Positions 39,470 to 47,978 of a DNA stretch of 64,000 bases are shown piece after piece. The stretch lies in the NCBI GenBank assembly GCA_963819645.1, contig CAWFWZ010000011.1, positions 1 through 64,000 of the forward strand, written 5' to 3'. The stretch is from CAVVDY01 sp963819645. Lineage in GTDB: Bacteria > Acidobacteriota > Terriglobia > Terriglobales > Acidobacteriaceae. Under the pieces are notes generated by a model that was given only the letters and a program-made list of their open reading frames with translations, was not told where the DNA came from and ran no database searches. Within the stretch, counting starts at the first letter, position 1; every line of letters starts with the position of its first letter. Made by a program: the position numbers and the translations under genes.

Positions 39470-39631
39470 TCACCTGGCCCGTTGCAACCGACTCTTTGAG
39501 GCTTCTAGTATTGTGCGTAGATCTTTCGCCAGCTGCCCAATTTTAACCAGCTCGTATTCCCTAAAGTTGGCGATTGCCATTGTGCTTGCTTCCTTGAACA
39601 CGCGCATTTCCTCGTCCGTAATCGTCGCCAT
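39470..39631 (-). CDS. Small hypothetical protein
   Basis: 53 residues, MATITDEEMRVFKEASTMAI, mostly helical and charged; the ATG at 39631 is preceded by GGGAGAGAGGG. No family recognised. Confidence 0.4.
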   Translation of the reverse strand: MATITDEEMRVFKEASTMAIANFREYELVKIGQLAKDLRTILEASKSRLQRAR

Positions 39632-39679
39632 AGCGTAACCCTCTCTCCCGCTCATAAGATTGCCTGCTGTATAGACACA

Positions 39680-39892
39680 TTAAGTGGGAAGGTGCTCTGC
39701 ACTTTCGAAGTTGACCTTCATGACCCTCATGCTCCGCCAGCACTCGCGAAAGAACCCGGGAATCGACGACCGAAGGTCTCTGAGGTAGGTTTGGCGCAGC
39801 AATGCAATAATCTCGCCTCGCCAAGGAAACGACAGGGACTTCAACTGAAGGCGTAATGGCCTCATCCGGCGGATTTTGGCAAGTGGTATTGC
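39680..39892 (-). CDS. Possible small protein with a frame break
   Basis: MSNTTCQNPPDEAITP at 39892 is open in one frame, and LKSLSFPWRGEIIALLRQTY then LRDLRSSIPGFFRECWRSMR in an adjacent one. The second has protein-like composition, so a single shift near 39850 may join them. Weak evidence. Confidence 0.25.
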   Translation of the reverse strand, partial: AIPLAKIRRMRPLRLQLKSLSFPWRGEIIALLRQTYLRDLRSSIPGFFRECWRSMRVMKVNFESAEHLPT

Positions 39893-39952
39893 TCATTGCG
39901 AGCCTCTGATAACCGTGCGTCTTTAGATATCGCGCATGAGGTGCTCGCGCCG

Positions 39953-40483
39953 TTATGCTGCTACTGTCTCGGGTGCGTGCAGTGTGCAATACGCAGGATG
40001 CGTCGTTTCGATGATGTCCTTGGCTTTTGCTACCTCTGCGGCCGTCCCGTGGGCCACCAACAGGAATTGATCCGTCTGGAGGGCGGTTTCATACTTCACA
40101 ATGCTGTCCTTAGGAATTCCTATGCTGTACAGGCCGGCTCCCAGAGCACTCAGCCCTCCTACGACTACCGCACCCTCGAGGGCCGCCACGATCCAAGCCA
40201 CCAGTGGTCCGGCCACTAAGATCGGGCCAAGTCCCGGGATCATGAACAAAGCAGAACCGAAGAGGAGTCCCCAAAAGCCTCCCCAGAATGCACCCATTTT
40301 GCCCCAATACTCCATACGGTCGCCGGTATTGTAGTAGCCAATCACCTGCTCATCCGTGTGGTAGCCCTTGCCGACGATCGATAGCTTGTGCATGTCGACG
40401 CCGCCACGCTGAAGTTCCTTAACCGCTTCGTTAGCTTCGGCATGTGTCGGATAAACTGCGACAACGGAATTCTCGATAGACAT
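39953..40483 (-). CDS. General stress protein with glycine-zipper membrane segment (DUF1269-like)
   Basis: 176 residues from MSIENSVVAVYPTHAEANEA at 40483. An N-terminal YflT-like fold (VYPTHAEANEAVKELQRGGVD, KLSIVGKGYHTDE) is followed by a Gly-rich membrane stretch (FWGGFWGLLFGSALFMIPGL, GPILVAGPLVAWIVAALEGA), then IGIPKDSIVKYETAL and a cytosolic C-terminus. Homologues are annotated general stress or DUF1269 proteins; no activity known. A 16-bp dyad lies 47 bp upstream. Confidence 0.75.
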   Translation of the reverse strand: MSIENSVVAVYPTHAEANEAVKELQRGGVDMHKLSIVGKGYHTDEQVIGYYNTGDRMEYWGKMGAFWGGFWGLLFGSALFMIPGLGPILVAGPLVAWIVAALEGAVVVGGLSALGAGLYSIGIPKDSIVKYETALQTDQFLLVAHGTAAEVAKAKDIIETTHPAYCTLHAPETVAA

Positions 40484-40529
40484 TTTATGGTCCCCTCGGC
40501 GATTCGCCTTCGTTCTCGAAACATTGTGC

Positions 40530-40545
40530 TTAAGTTTCAACTTAA
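40530..40545. promoter_or_regulatory. Dyad upstream of the DUF1269-like gene
   Basis: TTAAGTT-TC-AACTTAA, a perfect inverted repeat unlike the TGNNCA sites, placed where a promoter operator would lie for the gene at 40483. Confidence 0.4.
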
Positions 40546-41187
40546 ACTATGACAGAGAGCGAGGGAGGGGGCTGTATCTTATGGAACAGTTACCTTCCGC
40601 AGTTGGAGGTGTTCTTTATCGAATTACAACTTTGCCTCCCGATCTTCGTGGTTGATCTCCGCGCCCCGCTCATAACTTCGGAGAAGCTGACCATCCAAGA
40701 TGCATCTGAATACCGAGTTCCTCCTGCCATCTGCAAGGGAAAAGGCGGAGCCAAAGCCCCGCCCATCCTACCGGCAAACTGTCGCAGCCTTCGAATCTTT
40801 CCTCGACAGCAATGGCCTCAGGTCAAGGTGGCTCTCAAGCCGATCCGAAACTAGGGGCAGCATTCTTTACCGAGGACAAGCAGACACGGTAATTGGCAGA
40901 TGCGATTGCAGACGAACCCGGACGAATGACTAGAGATGATGATGACTATGCTGGGAAATTGCTGGTGGTAGTAGCGGATGTCGAGGTCGCCTATCTCACA
41001 TCGGGCGCGGCGAATTACATCATCGGAAGCGTGCCGGGACACAAGAAGTTGTTTCTTGCCTTCGCTGGAATCGACGGCGACAAGCGCGTTGGCCCATAGC
41101 CGGTCGAGATCGCTGCCGCGTCGGTTCCTGCATTGACCGTGGCGGTGCAAGGAAGCGATTCACAGCTTCGGGATCACGATACGTGTA
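40546..41187. other. Spacer of about 640 bp without a supported gene
   Basis: A plus-strand frame at 40893-41099 (ADAIADEPGRMTRDDDDYAG, GSVPGHKKLFLAFAGIDGDK) and shadow frames are open, but none has a ribosome site or recognised motif. Confidence 0.4.
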
Positions 41188-42270
41188 CTATATGCTCTTG
41201 TCGGCCGATACGAGCGGAGCCTCAGTTGTGATGACTGAGGAGTATTTCTGCCAACGCACCCAAACGATGCGGATGGCGGCAACGACCGGGATAGAAAGGT
41301 ACACACCGAGCACACCGCCGAGTTCGCCGCCCATGAGAACCGCCGCGATTGCTGCCAGAGGATGCAACTCTAGCGTCCCGCCCATCACTCGCGGGGATAC
41401 GACATAATCCTGCACCACCCGCCAACAAGCAAAGAACAGGATCAGCGCCCACAAATGAGGATACGCCGTCAGAAATCCGACGAAGACGATCGCTAACGCA
41501 GCGACCAACGGTCCCACGACGGGAATGAACTCCATAGCTCCGGCAGCGACTCCCAGTACCAGCGCGTACGGAAACCGCAGAGCCGACAACACCACGCTGT
41601 AAGCCACCAGCGATATGCCGGCCAGTATGAGTTGCGCGCGGATGAAATGAGCCAGCATCACGTCAAGATCGGTCATGATCAATCGCAGAAATCGCCGCTG
41701 GTTGCCCTCGCCAAACAAGTGCAGCAAGGTTGCTGAGAACTGTCTTCCATCGCGCAAGAAAAAGATGGCAAGGATGGGAATCAGAACGACCCAGACAACA
41801 CTCTGTAAAGCCTTCGCAACCGCTGTACCTGCCTGACCACTCCAGGCGAGAATCTCGGCCTGATGGGTCGCAATAAACTGCTCGATTTTGAGCTGAGTGT
41901 CGTAGTTCCAGCCGTACCGATTGCCAAATTGCCACACGATCTTTCCGGTTGTAACCTTCTCTAGCAATCCGGGCAGCGACTGGCTCAGCAGCCGAGCATC
42001 CTCAACCAGCTTCGGTCCAAATAGAATGCCGAGCACCGCAAGAATCGCGCCAATCGCCAAATAGGTTTCCAGGATCGCGAGCCAACGCAAGCCTCTCGCG
42101 AGCTTCGACCGTTCGATTCGGTAGACGACAGGTTCTAACAGATAAGCGAAGAGCACCGCGAATAGAATGGCGACGAGGGTGTGGCGCACCCCGTAGAGAA
42201 AGGCAGCGATGGCGACACAGGCACAAATTGTGCCCAGCACCTTGGCCGTTCGCTGATCGAAGATTGACAT
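41188..42270 (-). CDS. AI-2E family transporter (membrane permease)
   Basis: 360 residues in a clean frame, about eight membrane helices. Typical features: an N-terminal helix pair (LVAILFAVLFAYLLEPVV), a long soluble stretch (about 95-150), LIPILAIFFLRDG, the family motif FPYALVLGVAAGAMEFIPVVGP (given here as FPYALVLGVAAG and MEFIPVVGP), and LHPLAAIAAVLMGGELGGVLG near the end. Family members export autoinducer-2 or act as Na+/H+ antiporters. The substrate cannot be told from sequence. Confidence 0.88.
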   Translation of the reverse strand: MSIFDQRTAKVLGTICACVAIAAFLYGVRHTLVAILFAVLFAYLLEPVVYRIERSKLARGLRWLAILETYLAIGAILAVLGILFGPKLVEDARLLSQSLPGLLEKVTTGKIVWQFGNRYGWNYDTQLKIEQFIATHQAEILAWSGQAGTAVAKALQSVVWVVLIPILAIFFLRDGRQFSATLLHLFGEGNQRRFLRLIMTDLDVMLAHFIRAQLILAGISLVAYSVVLSALRFPYALVLGVAAGAMEFIPVVGPLVAALAIVFVGFLTAYPHLWALILFFACWRVVQDYVVSPRVMGGTLELHPLAAIAAVLMGGELGGVLGVYLSIPVVAAIRIVWVRWQKYSSVITTEAPLVSADKSI

Positions 42271-42557
42271 TGAACAGTTGGAGCGTACCTAGGCTTCGTC
42301 TTCAAAGCCCTTTTTGATCCTCACGGCACTTTAAGAGCCAGCGCTACGGCTATGCTGGCTACTCTTCGGAGCTATCTTGCCCTGAAGACGAAGTCTCAGC
42401 GACAGCTCTCACTCGCTTCGATTTCTGGGGTGCTTGGGGGGGCGATACCACACGGGCCGCTTTACCGGAATGCCGCGCGGGCGGCCATCCCGTGCGGCAC
42501 CACAAAACGCGATTGCCGGCATGCTGCCTTTCGGCGGGCACGTCGGCAATCAAAAAT

Positions 42558-43262
42558 TTACTTCGCTTCAGCACTTTCGTGAACGTTCGCCTTCTGGACA
42601 GCAGCCTTTACCGCCGACAGAAACGAGTCGCTGCTCGCTGGGGCGTGGACATTGCCTGACAATGTTTTGCGGAAGGAAACATCCTTGCCATAGAACGCGA
42701 CCGTGGAGTCATTGTCCTGCTGGATTTTAGCGCCATCCACAGCGACTCCGACAAATAGTCCCTTGGTACGCGAGTAACTCAAAGCTTCCGTGTTCATCTT
42801 CCAGTCGGTACCTGCCGAGGCATGCCTTCCGACGGGACCGGCTGTAGCGGATGCCTCACCAGTGAGCTCGAACTTACTGGAGAGCAGCCCTTGCACACCT
42901 TTGTCATTCATGAACAACATTATGAGATCGACTGACTGAGCACCAGCCTGGAAGCCAAAGTTGCCTCCACCGATCGAAATGAATGCTGGTGCACTCCAAC
43001 CATGGGCAGTGCGGCAGGTAACCACACCTCGTCCATGCTCGCCGCCGACGATGAATCCGCCCTTCGCCATGTCTGGTACCACAGCGATACATTTGGCGCC
43101 ATTCAGCACTTCTTCGGGGATGCCTTTATCTGGCGCCGCCATGATCTCGTTCATCACTTGGCCGGCCGATTGTAAGCGCGCAGTAGTATCTTGCTGCCCC
43201 GGACCAGCGAACGCAAAGGTGGACGAAGACAACATTAAGAAAGCGATTGCGTATTTCTTCAT
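42558..43262 (-). CDS. Secreted SYLF (YSC84-like) protein
   Basis: 234 residues from MKKYAIAFLMLSSSTFAFAG, a signal peptide with Sec cleavage after AFA. The SYLF lipid-binding domain follows: ARLQSAGQVMNEIMAAPDKG, IPEEVLNGAKCIAVVPDMAK, GFIVGGEHGRGVVTCRT, WSAPAFISIGGGNFGFQAG, DLIMLFMNDKGVQGLL, GPVGRHASAGTD, LSYSRTKGLFVGVAVDGA. It is closely similar to the protein at 55444-56133 in every block, so the two are paralogues. Likely an envelope lipid-binding stress protein. Confidence 0.88.
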   Translation of the reverse strand: MKKYAIAFLMLSSSTFAFAGPGQQDTTARLQSAGQVMNEIMAAPDKGIPEEVLNGAKCIAVVPDMAKGGFIVGGEHGRGVVTCRTAHGWSAPAFISIGGGNFGFQAGAQSVDLIMLFMNDKGVQGLLSSKFELTGEASATAGPVGRHASAGTDWKMNTEALSYSRTKGLFVGVAVDGAKIQQDNDSTVAFYGKDVSFRKTLSGNVHAPASSDSFLSAVKAAVQKANVHESAEAK

Positions 43263-43425
43263 AAAGCACTTCCTTTCCATTCCACGCTATGTGGTGATAT
43301 CCGCCGTTAACATCAGAATGCTCGACGACCAAATCACATCGAGGTTTATCAGCCCGGCCTCTATGTCACTCGAACCGGCTCTTGAATCGCTTCTTTCATG
43401 CAGTGATCCAGCAGGGCTGCTTTCG

Positions 43426-43839
43426 TCAATGCTTCGCCGTCTGCTCGATCTTGGACAACACTGGCTGTATTTCTGAAAGAGCGGCGGCATCTCCCTTCGC
43501 CAGATCTGCTGTGATCTGATCGCGGGTTGCCAGCGTGTCACGAAGCAAGTTGCGGAGTGCGGAATCTCCCGTGCTGCTCACAATTCGCTGGGCTTGATCA
43601 AAAAACCGCTGCGAGTACACTCCGGCCTCACCGTAGTTTTTTTGCGCGGTCTGCAGATACATCATCGTGGCCGTGTCGCGAAGCTGCGACAATTGTTCGC
43701 TGGCCTGACAGGATCGTAATTGTTCTGTCGAGGCAGACAGTTCCTGCTGTGCCCGCTTGAGTCTGGCATACGGCAGGATGAACCCAGCAAGAAATCCAAC
43801 AATCAATAACACAAGCCAGAGGATGAGTTTACGTCGCAT
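43426..43839 (-). CDS. Membrane-anchored coiled-coil hypothetical protein
   Basis: 137 residues. One N-terminal membrane segment (LILWLVLLIVGFLAGFIL) is followed by helical charged sequence (YARLKRAQQELSASTEQLRS, AQKNYGEAGVYSQRFFDQA). No family recognised; probably faces the periplasm. Confidence 0.6.
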   Translation of the reverse strand: MRRKLILWLVLLIVGFLAGFILPYARLKRAQQELSASTEQLRSCQASEQLSQLRDTATMMYLQTAQKNYGEAGVYSQRFFDQAQRIVSSTGDSALRNLLRDTLATRDQITADLAKGDAAALSEIQPVLSKIEQTAKH

Positions 43840-43989
43840 TGATTTTTATCCTCCGCGATCCCTTTCATGCAATACAGAACTCCGAGCGCCAAGCTGACGG
43901 CCGCCGAATCGCTGCAATACTGAGCGGGAAACGGCGTGCGTCAGTTGCTCGGAAATGCAAAACAATGTTCCTGACGGAGCCCACCGGAC

Positions 43990-44169
43990 CTACTTCCCGA
44001 ACACTTCTTTGATCTGCCCGACCTTTTTTTCGACTTTGCCAGCCCGGTGTTCGGCTTTGCCTTCAGCCTCTAGGTCGGGATTGTTGGTGACCTGGCCTAC
44101 CGTTTCTTTGACCTTGCCCTTCACTTCATGAAAAGTGCCTTTAACGTCATCTTTCGTACTCGTACTCAT
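43990..44169 (-). CDS. CsbD-like stress protein
   Basis: 59 residues, MSTSTKDDVKGTFHEVKGKV...EAEGKAEHRAGKVEKKVGQI...FGK, the CsbD repeat pattern (K-G-x-x-x-E-x-x-G-K). GGAG lies before the ATG at 44169. Highly charged and soluble; CsbD proteins are small stress-induced proteins of unknown activity. Too short to be found without reading the frame. Confidence 0.85.
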   Translation of the reverse strand: MSTSTKDDVKGTFHEVKGKVKETVGQVTNNPDLEAEGKAEHRAGKVEKKVGQIKEVFGK

Positions 44170-44290
44170 GGGTTTTCTCCTTACTGTTGCGAATTGCTTA
44201 ACTAACGAGTGAGACTTCGGTTACGCACCCAAGGAACACCAGATGGTTAGCCGAACCAACTAGATCTTCGCTAATCGGCCCAACACACGC

Positions 44291-44533
44291 TCAAGCCGCC
44301 TTGAGGCCGGGAACGATGGTGACGGGCTCTGCCGTCCGCGGGGTATGGGGTGTGGAGACGAGCATCTTCATCTGCGACCAGTCGTACGGGAACTCACGAC
44401 CGCAATCGAGGCAAACTACGTATGCCCCGGTCACGGAAGCCGCTGCTGTACTGCGGCGCAACTTGCCGCGCACGGTGATGGGGAAGGTGCAACGTTTGTG
44501 CCAACAACCGAAGACCAGATCGAAAAGATTCAT
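44291..44533 (-). CDS. Small CxxC hypothetical protein
   Basis: 80 residues from MNLFDLVFGCWHKRCTFPIT. A Cys pair (CWHKRC) and CLDCGREFPYDWSQMK suggest a zinc site. Similar small proteins recur in this window, all in the same direction. The start at 44533 was chosen over an upstream frame. Confidence 0.55.
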   Translation of the reverse strand: MNLFDLVFGCWHKRCTFPITVRGKLRRSTAAASVTGAYVVCLDCGREFPYDWSQMKMLVSTPHTPRTAEPVTIVPGLKAA

Positions 44534-44576
44534 TAGTGCTCCTCGATTGAACCCGGCAGTTTGAGAACCGGTCACG

Positions 44577-44663
44577 TTAGCCGCGGCCACGCTGCCAGTA
44601 CCAACCACCTCCGCCAAGCAAGAACACAATCACGACGATAATCAGAATCGTTTCGAGGCTCAT
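44577..44663 (-). CDS. 28-residue hydrophobic protein (DUF3309-like)
   Basis: MSLETILIIVVIVFLLGGGG then WYWQRGRG: one membrane helix with a Gly-rich turn and basic end, the pattern of DUF3309-type small membrane proteins. A dyad with half-sites TGTTCT and TGAACA lies 50 bp upstream. Confidence 0.6.
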   Translation of the reverse strand: MSLETILIIVVIVFLLGGGGWYWQRGRG

Positions 44664-44712
44664 ATTGAAGTCCTCCCAGACAAAAGTCTGACAGATCGAT
44701 GATTGAGTAGTC

Positions 44713-44728
44713 TGTTCACAAAAGAACA
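44713..44728 (-). promoter_or_regulatory. Crp/Fnr-type dyad, site 8
   Basis: On the minus strand TGTTCT-TTTG-TGAACA followed by GA (7 of 8 core bases). CAGACT lies 22 nt after the site. It faces the 28-residue gene at 44663. Confidence 0.45.
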
Positions 44729-44783
44729 CTGCTCTACTAGGCGGGCCAAAGCGCCTTTGGCATCCTCTCTGCAATCTTGACCA

Positions 44784-45039
44784 GACCTGGTCGATCAGCT
44801 TTTCAATTCCAGCGAAAAGCTGCTGGCGCGGACTCTGCTACTGCTCGCTCAATTCGGCGAGGAGAGGAAACCCGAGGTGTGGTTCCCAAATCGGCAGATA
44901 TTGGCTGAGATGATTGGCACCACTCGTTCCGAGTAAGTTTTTTATGAATCGCTTCCGAAAGCCAGGCTTGATCGAATATGACGGCGAGCTCCGGGTTCAC
45001 AACTCCCTGCGCAACATCTTTCTGCGGGAATCTGCCTGA
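44784..45039 (+). pseudogene. Crp/Fnr regulator C-terminal remnant
   Basis: DLVDQLFNSSEKLLARTLLL, LLAQFGEERKP, AEMIGTTRSE then, after a stop and frame change, MNRFRKPGLIEYDGELRVHN match the Crp/Fnr protein at 56464-57276 (DLVDQLFNSSEKRIARVLLL, AEMVGTTRSR, MNRFRKLGFI). The sensor domain is missing and a TAA interrupts the recognition helix. Confidence 0.75.
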
Positions 45040-45144
45040 GTGAGGACGCTGTGGTTTTCGTGTGAAGCTCGGCGTGAAAGGTCTCCCATTACAACTGGGA
45101 GAATTCGTAGCCGGATCTGGCTTTGTCCAGTGAATCGATCGACT

Positions 45145-45191
45145 AGGGCGTGTTAACACTAATGACATCTTGGATTGTGTTAACACGCCCT
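45145..45191. repeat. Perfect 15-bp inverted repeat
   Basis: AGGGCGTGTTAACAC at 45145-45159 and its reverse complement at 45177-45191, 17 bp apart. Each arm contains the palindrome GTGTTAACAC. It could be a tiny MITE, two abutting IS ends or a pair of operator sites. Confidence 0.55.
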
Positions 45192-45290
45192 GGTTACTGA
45201 CGAGCTTGCAGCAGTGGCTGATAAGACGGCGGACGAGTGGTAACCATGCCCGATATGATGGCTAGCACTGGCATTTGAATTATGCTCACC

Positions 45291-45509
45291 CTAAGATGCA
45301 GCCAGCGGTGCGATTTTGCTTTCCCCGTTTTCGAAGACCACTGTCATCTTGCGGCAGCAAGAGTTGCACAGCCAAAGGTATCTTAGATGGCGTGGACGCC
45401 GCCTGCCTCCGCTGCGGGAGTCGACATCGACGTCGTTGACGAACAGTCTGCCATCGCGAAGGCTGTGGCATGATATGGAGCAGGCAGGATTAGCGCACTT
45501 TTCTACCAT
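45291..45509 (-). CDS. Small zinc-ribbon-like protein
   Basis: 72 residues from MVEKCANPACSISCHSLRDG at 45509. CANPxC, a GRLFV strand and LCNSCC are shared with the protein at 47691-47978 (CANPTC, GRLFVFPP, LCPECD). Likely zinc-binding with four Cys. No enzyme motif. Confidence 0.6.
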   Translation of the reverse strand: MVEKCANPACSISCHSLRDGRLFVNDVDVDSRSGGRRRPRHLRYLWLCNSCCRKMTVVFENGESKIAPLAAS

Positions 45510-45672
45510 CGCAATCTCCGACTCCGGTAGGACAAGCAACCGGCTCGATAGCAAAGCTCAGCGCTCACAAGGTCAGTTGCTTTTTTTAACTACCACGCGA
45601 AGAGGGAATCGCCCCCGCTCCTCTGGCGGATCCGTCCAACTTTGACACGATATCGATAGAGGAGCTATAACC

Positions 45673-46461
45673 TTACCGTTTCACATCCTGACCTGCACCT
45701 AATCCGTTGACGGTATAGTTCTGGTAATCGACCGTCAGTGTCTCCTTGCCGAATATTGTGATGGCTGAAACCGCCTCTTCTCGCGAGAGAAGCCAGAACC
45801 CGTCAATCTTCTGATAGTCTCGCACAAAATCTACTTGCTTGATCCAAAACGACGGGCTCTTGGCAAGATGGCCGGTGATTCTCACGATCGCAAAGTCCTG
45901 GTTGTCGATCCAAATCTTTCCTTCGAAGAGATCCATCTCCTTGCGCTTCGGAACAGCGTGGACCACCGAGCAGTCAGAGTTGCCGATTCGATCCGTGCCA
46001 ACTACATCCAAGGTATAGTTCTGCGGAGTGATCAAGCTGTCTGGGTCTTTGTTGACTCGTATCCTTTTCTCTTCAACCTCCATCAGGCGCTGGAATACAC
46101 GGCGGCGCACGAATCCCGAGCCTTTTCCTGAGGTGGTTGTGAATGTCTCTGTTGCCGGCGCCCTGTATTCTACGACTACCTCTTCTTCGGCCACTATTTC
46201 ATCTTTGCCGTTCTCTAGCTTGTAGGTGCGAACTCCAGAGAGCCGAATTAGACGAGCTTCTTGCCAACGGTGACGCCCGTTCAACCTGCGAAAAAGGTCT
46301 TCTGTGTTGTTTTGCTCCCGAACGGGCGAGTTAAGCCGCAGTGCAGCCACCGGCACTCTACCAAGGTTCTCACACGGATATGACGGAAGGGTCGCGATCG
46401 ACATCGTTCCCAACAAGGACACGCCAAGAAACTGTCCTACGAACCCAACTACAGATCTCAT
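45673..46461 (-). CDS. Secreted LolA/LolB-fold-like protein
   Basis: 262 residues with a hydrophobic N-terminus (VVGFVGQFLGVSLLGTMSIA), probably a signal segment. Beta-rich sequence follows: VRTYKLENGKDEIVAEEEVV, KGSGFVRRRVFQRLMEVEEK, SVVHAVPKRKEMDLFEGKIW and IDNQDFAIVRITGHLAKSPS. The last block is also in the protein at 49446-50174 (VPAKSPSFWI), so they are paralogues. Outer-membrane lipoprotein-sorting-like proteins of this sort are common in Acidobacteria. The start lies 44 bp after the truncated cyclopropane synthase. Confidence 0.65.
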   Translation of the reverse strand: MRSVVGFVGQFLGVSLLGTMSIATLPSYPCENLGRVPVAALRLNSPVREQNNTEDLFRRLNGRHRWQEARLIRLSGVRTYKLENGKDEIVAEEEVVVEYRAPATETFTTTSGKGSGFVRRRVFQRLMEVEEKRIRVNKDPDSLITPQNYTLDVVGTDRIGNSDCSVVHAVPKRKEMDLFEGKIWIDNQDFAIVRITGHLAKSPSFWIKQVDFVRDYQKIDGFWLLSREEAVSAITIFGKETLTVDYQNYTVNGLGAGQDVKR

Positions 46462-46504
46462 TCCTCCACCTGCTTCATGCGGAAGAACTTGTCCCCATTC
46501 CGAG

Positions 46505-47365
46505 TCACCTCAATTCCGGTAGGTGCGACTCGCCCACATGTTCATACATTCCCACGCTGACTATTTTGTCGTAATCCGGAGATTCTTCGAGATCGCGATA
46601 GTCGCAGACCTGAACTGCGCACCGATCGCTTAAACCCGCTTCCTCAATCCGTTCCCGAGCCAGTTCTGCTTGCGGTTCGCTGAGCGTAACTCCGCGAGCG
46701 ATTACGCCAAAATTTGTGGCAGCATATAAGATGAGCCCGCCCCAACCGCAGCCCACATCGAGCAGCCTCTCTCCGGGGCGCAACCTCAGTTTGCGACAGA
46801 TGCGGTCGAGTTTCTTCGTCTGTGCGCTGTGAATGTCTTCATCCCCGGATTCGAAATACGCACATGAGTACACCATTTGGCGATCCAGCCAAAGAGAATA
46901 GAAATCGTTGGAGAGATCGTAGTGGTAGGTTACGGCCTGGCGGTCGCGCGGTTTCGAGTGCGGGCTACCCAGGAGATGGGGAGCCAGGTGGTCGCCACAA
47001 TGACCGTCGTGCGGGAGTCGCAGGAAAAGGCCGGCCAGCCGAAGCTTCTTGCTAAGTCCCAATTCGTGAGCCACTAGATAGTCGCCGAAGTCGAAGGCCG
47101 CCTCCAGATTTCCCTCAACGTCAAAATCATCGTATATATACGCCTCGCCAAGATTGAGTTCATTGGCTCCGGACAACATCCGCCGCAACGCCCCTGGATG
47201 CTTCAATACCAGGGTGAAGGACGGATGTTTAGTACTGCCCCAGACGTCGCCGTTCCAGAAACGCACGGCGAACTCGCAGCGGCGGTAATCGGCGGTCACG
47301 GCATCCAGCAGCTGAGCAGAGATGTCGACGGAAGGGTCGTAGACGGATGCAGCAAGTGTCGACAT
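46505..47365 (-). CDS. Cyclopropane-fatty-acyl-phospholipid synthase, C-terminally truncated
   Basis: 286 residues, against 390-430 for the family. SAM-dependent methyltransferase that adds methylene to membrane lipid double bonds. Seen: YHYDLSNDFYSLWLDRQMVY, SCAYFESGDEDIHSAQTKKL, LDVGCGWGGLILYAATNFG (SAM motif I), GVTLSEPQAELA, YDKIVSVGMYEHVGE. The frame stops right after HVGESHLPELR, removing the last 120 or so residues, including part of the active-site wall, and the next gene starts 44 bp on. Probably non-functional. A dyad lies 140 bp upstream. Confidence 0.85.
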   Translation of the reverse strand: MSTLAASVYDPSVDISAQLLDAVTADYRRCEFAVRFWNGDVWGSTKHPSFTLVLKHPGALRRMLSGANELNLGEAYIYDDFDVEGNLEAAFDFGDYLVAHELGLSKKLRLAGLFLRLPHDGHCGDHLAPHLLGSPHSKPRDRQAVTYHYDLSNDFYSLWLDRQMVYSCAYFESGDEDIHSAQTKKLDRICRKLRLRPGERLLDVGCGWGGLILYAATNFGVIARGVTLSEPQAELARERIEEAGLSDRCAVQVCDYRDLEESPDYDKIVSVGMYEHVGESHLPELR

Positions 47366-47690
47366 GGACTCTTCCTCAGATGACCGAACCCGTATGGTAG
47401 CGAGTCAGGATGTCCATTGTGCGTCGGGATGTAACTGCCTGTGCACACAGGGCTTTCATTTCGAATACCCAAAGCGATTGCAACATTGTGGGAGGGGTTG
47501 TTTCTGCTCAAAAGTGCTCACTTTGCCGTGTATCGACGGCCAAGGTGCCGCCAAATTCTGCATGATGATGCGTATGCCTTTGTGGGAAAAGACTTCTCGT
47601 TTCCAGTGCCTGTTGGTTTGGATGATGTACACGTCGTTCCCTTTCGGTGCGCCGGCATCATCGGGTTTCGCCGTTTAGTGTTGCATGGGG
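47366..47690. other. Spacer with operator site 2
   Basis: Open shadow frames only; the dyad at 47505-47520 is the notable content. Confidence 0.45.
47505..47520 (-). promoter_or_regulatory. Crp/Fnr-type dyad, site 2
   Basis: On the minus strand TGAGCA-CTTT-TGAGCA followed by GA; 22 nt later TGCAAT (47477-47482). It points to the cyclopropane synthase gene. Confidence 0.55.
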
Positions 47691-47978
47691 TCATGCCGTT
47701 TGTTGCATACGATGCTGCATGTTAGGCCGCTCACGACGTTTCGCTTCGACGTAGGGCGGCGGGTGCGGGCTTTGGATGCCGCGCTCTCGTGCAATGACAA
47801 TCACTTCAGACCCGTCTAGCGTGATGGTATATGTCGCATCGCACTCCGGGCAAAGCCAATAGCAATAATCGGACAGTCGTACAGCGTACTCTCTGATTGG
47901 GGGGAATACGAACAGCCGGCCTTTACTCAGGTCGTGGAACTGGCGATTGCATGTGGGGTTTGCACACTTGGCTACCAT
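47691..47978 (-). CDS. Small zinc-ribbon-like protein
   Basis: 95 residues from MVAKCANPTCNRQFHDLSKG. Four Cys (CANPTC, CPECD region) suggest one zinc. LDGSEVIVIARERG and a basic C-terminus follow. Paralogue of the protein at 45291-45509. A TGNNCA dyad lies 150 bp upstream with AATAAT at 48104-48109. Confidence 0.6.
   Translation of the reverse strand: MVAKCANPTCNRQFHDLSKGRLFVFPPIREYAVRLSDYCYWLCPECDATYTITLDGSEVIVIARERGIQSPHPPPYVEAKRRERPNMQHRMQQTA

Noticed and set aside
40893..41150. Overlapping ORFs on both strands in the spacer before the AI-2E gene
   Set aside because: Neither has a ribosome site or protein-like motif; likely random open frames.
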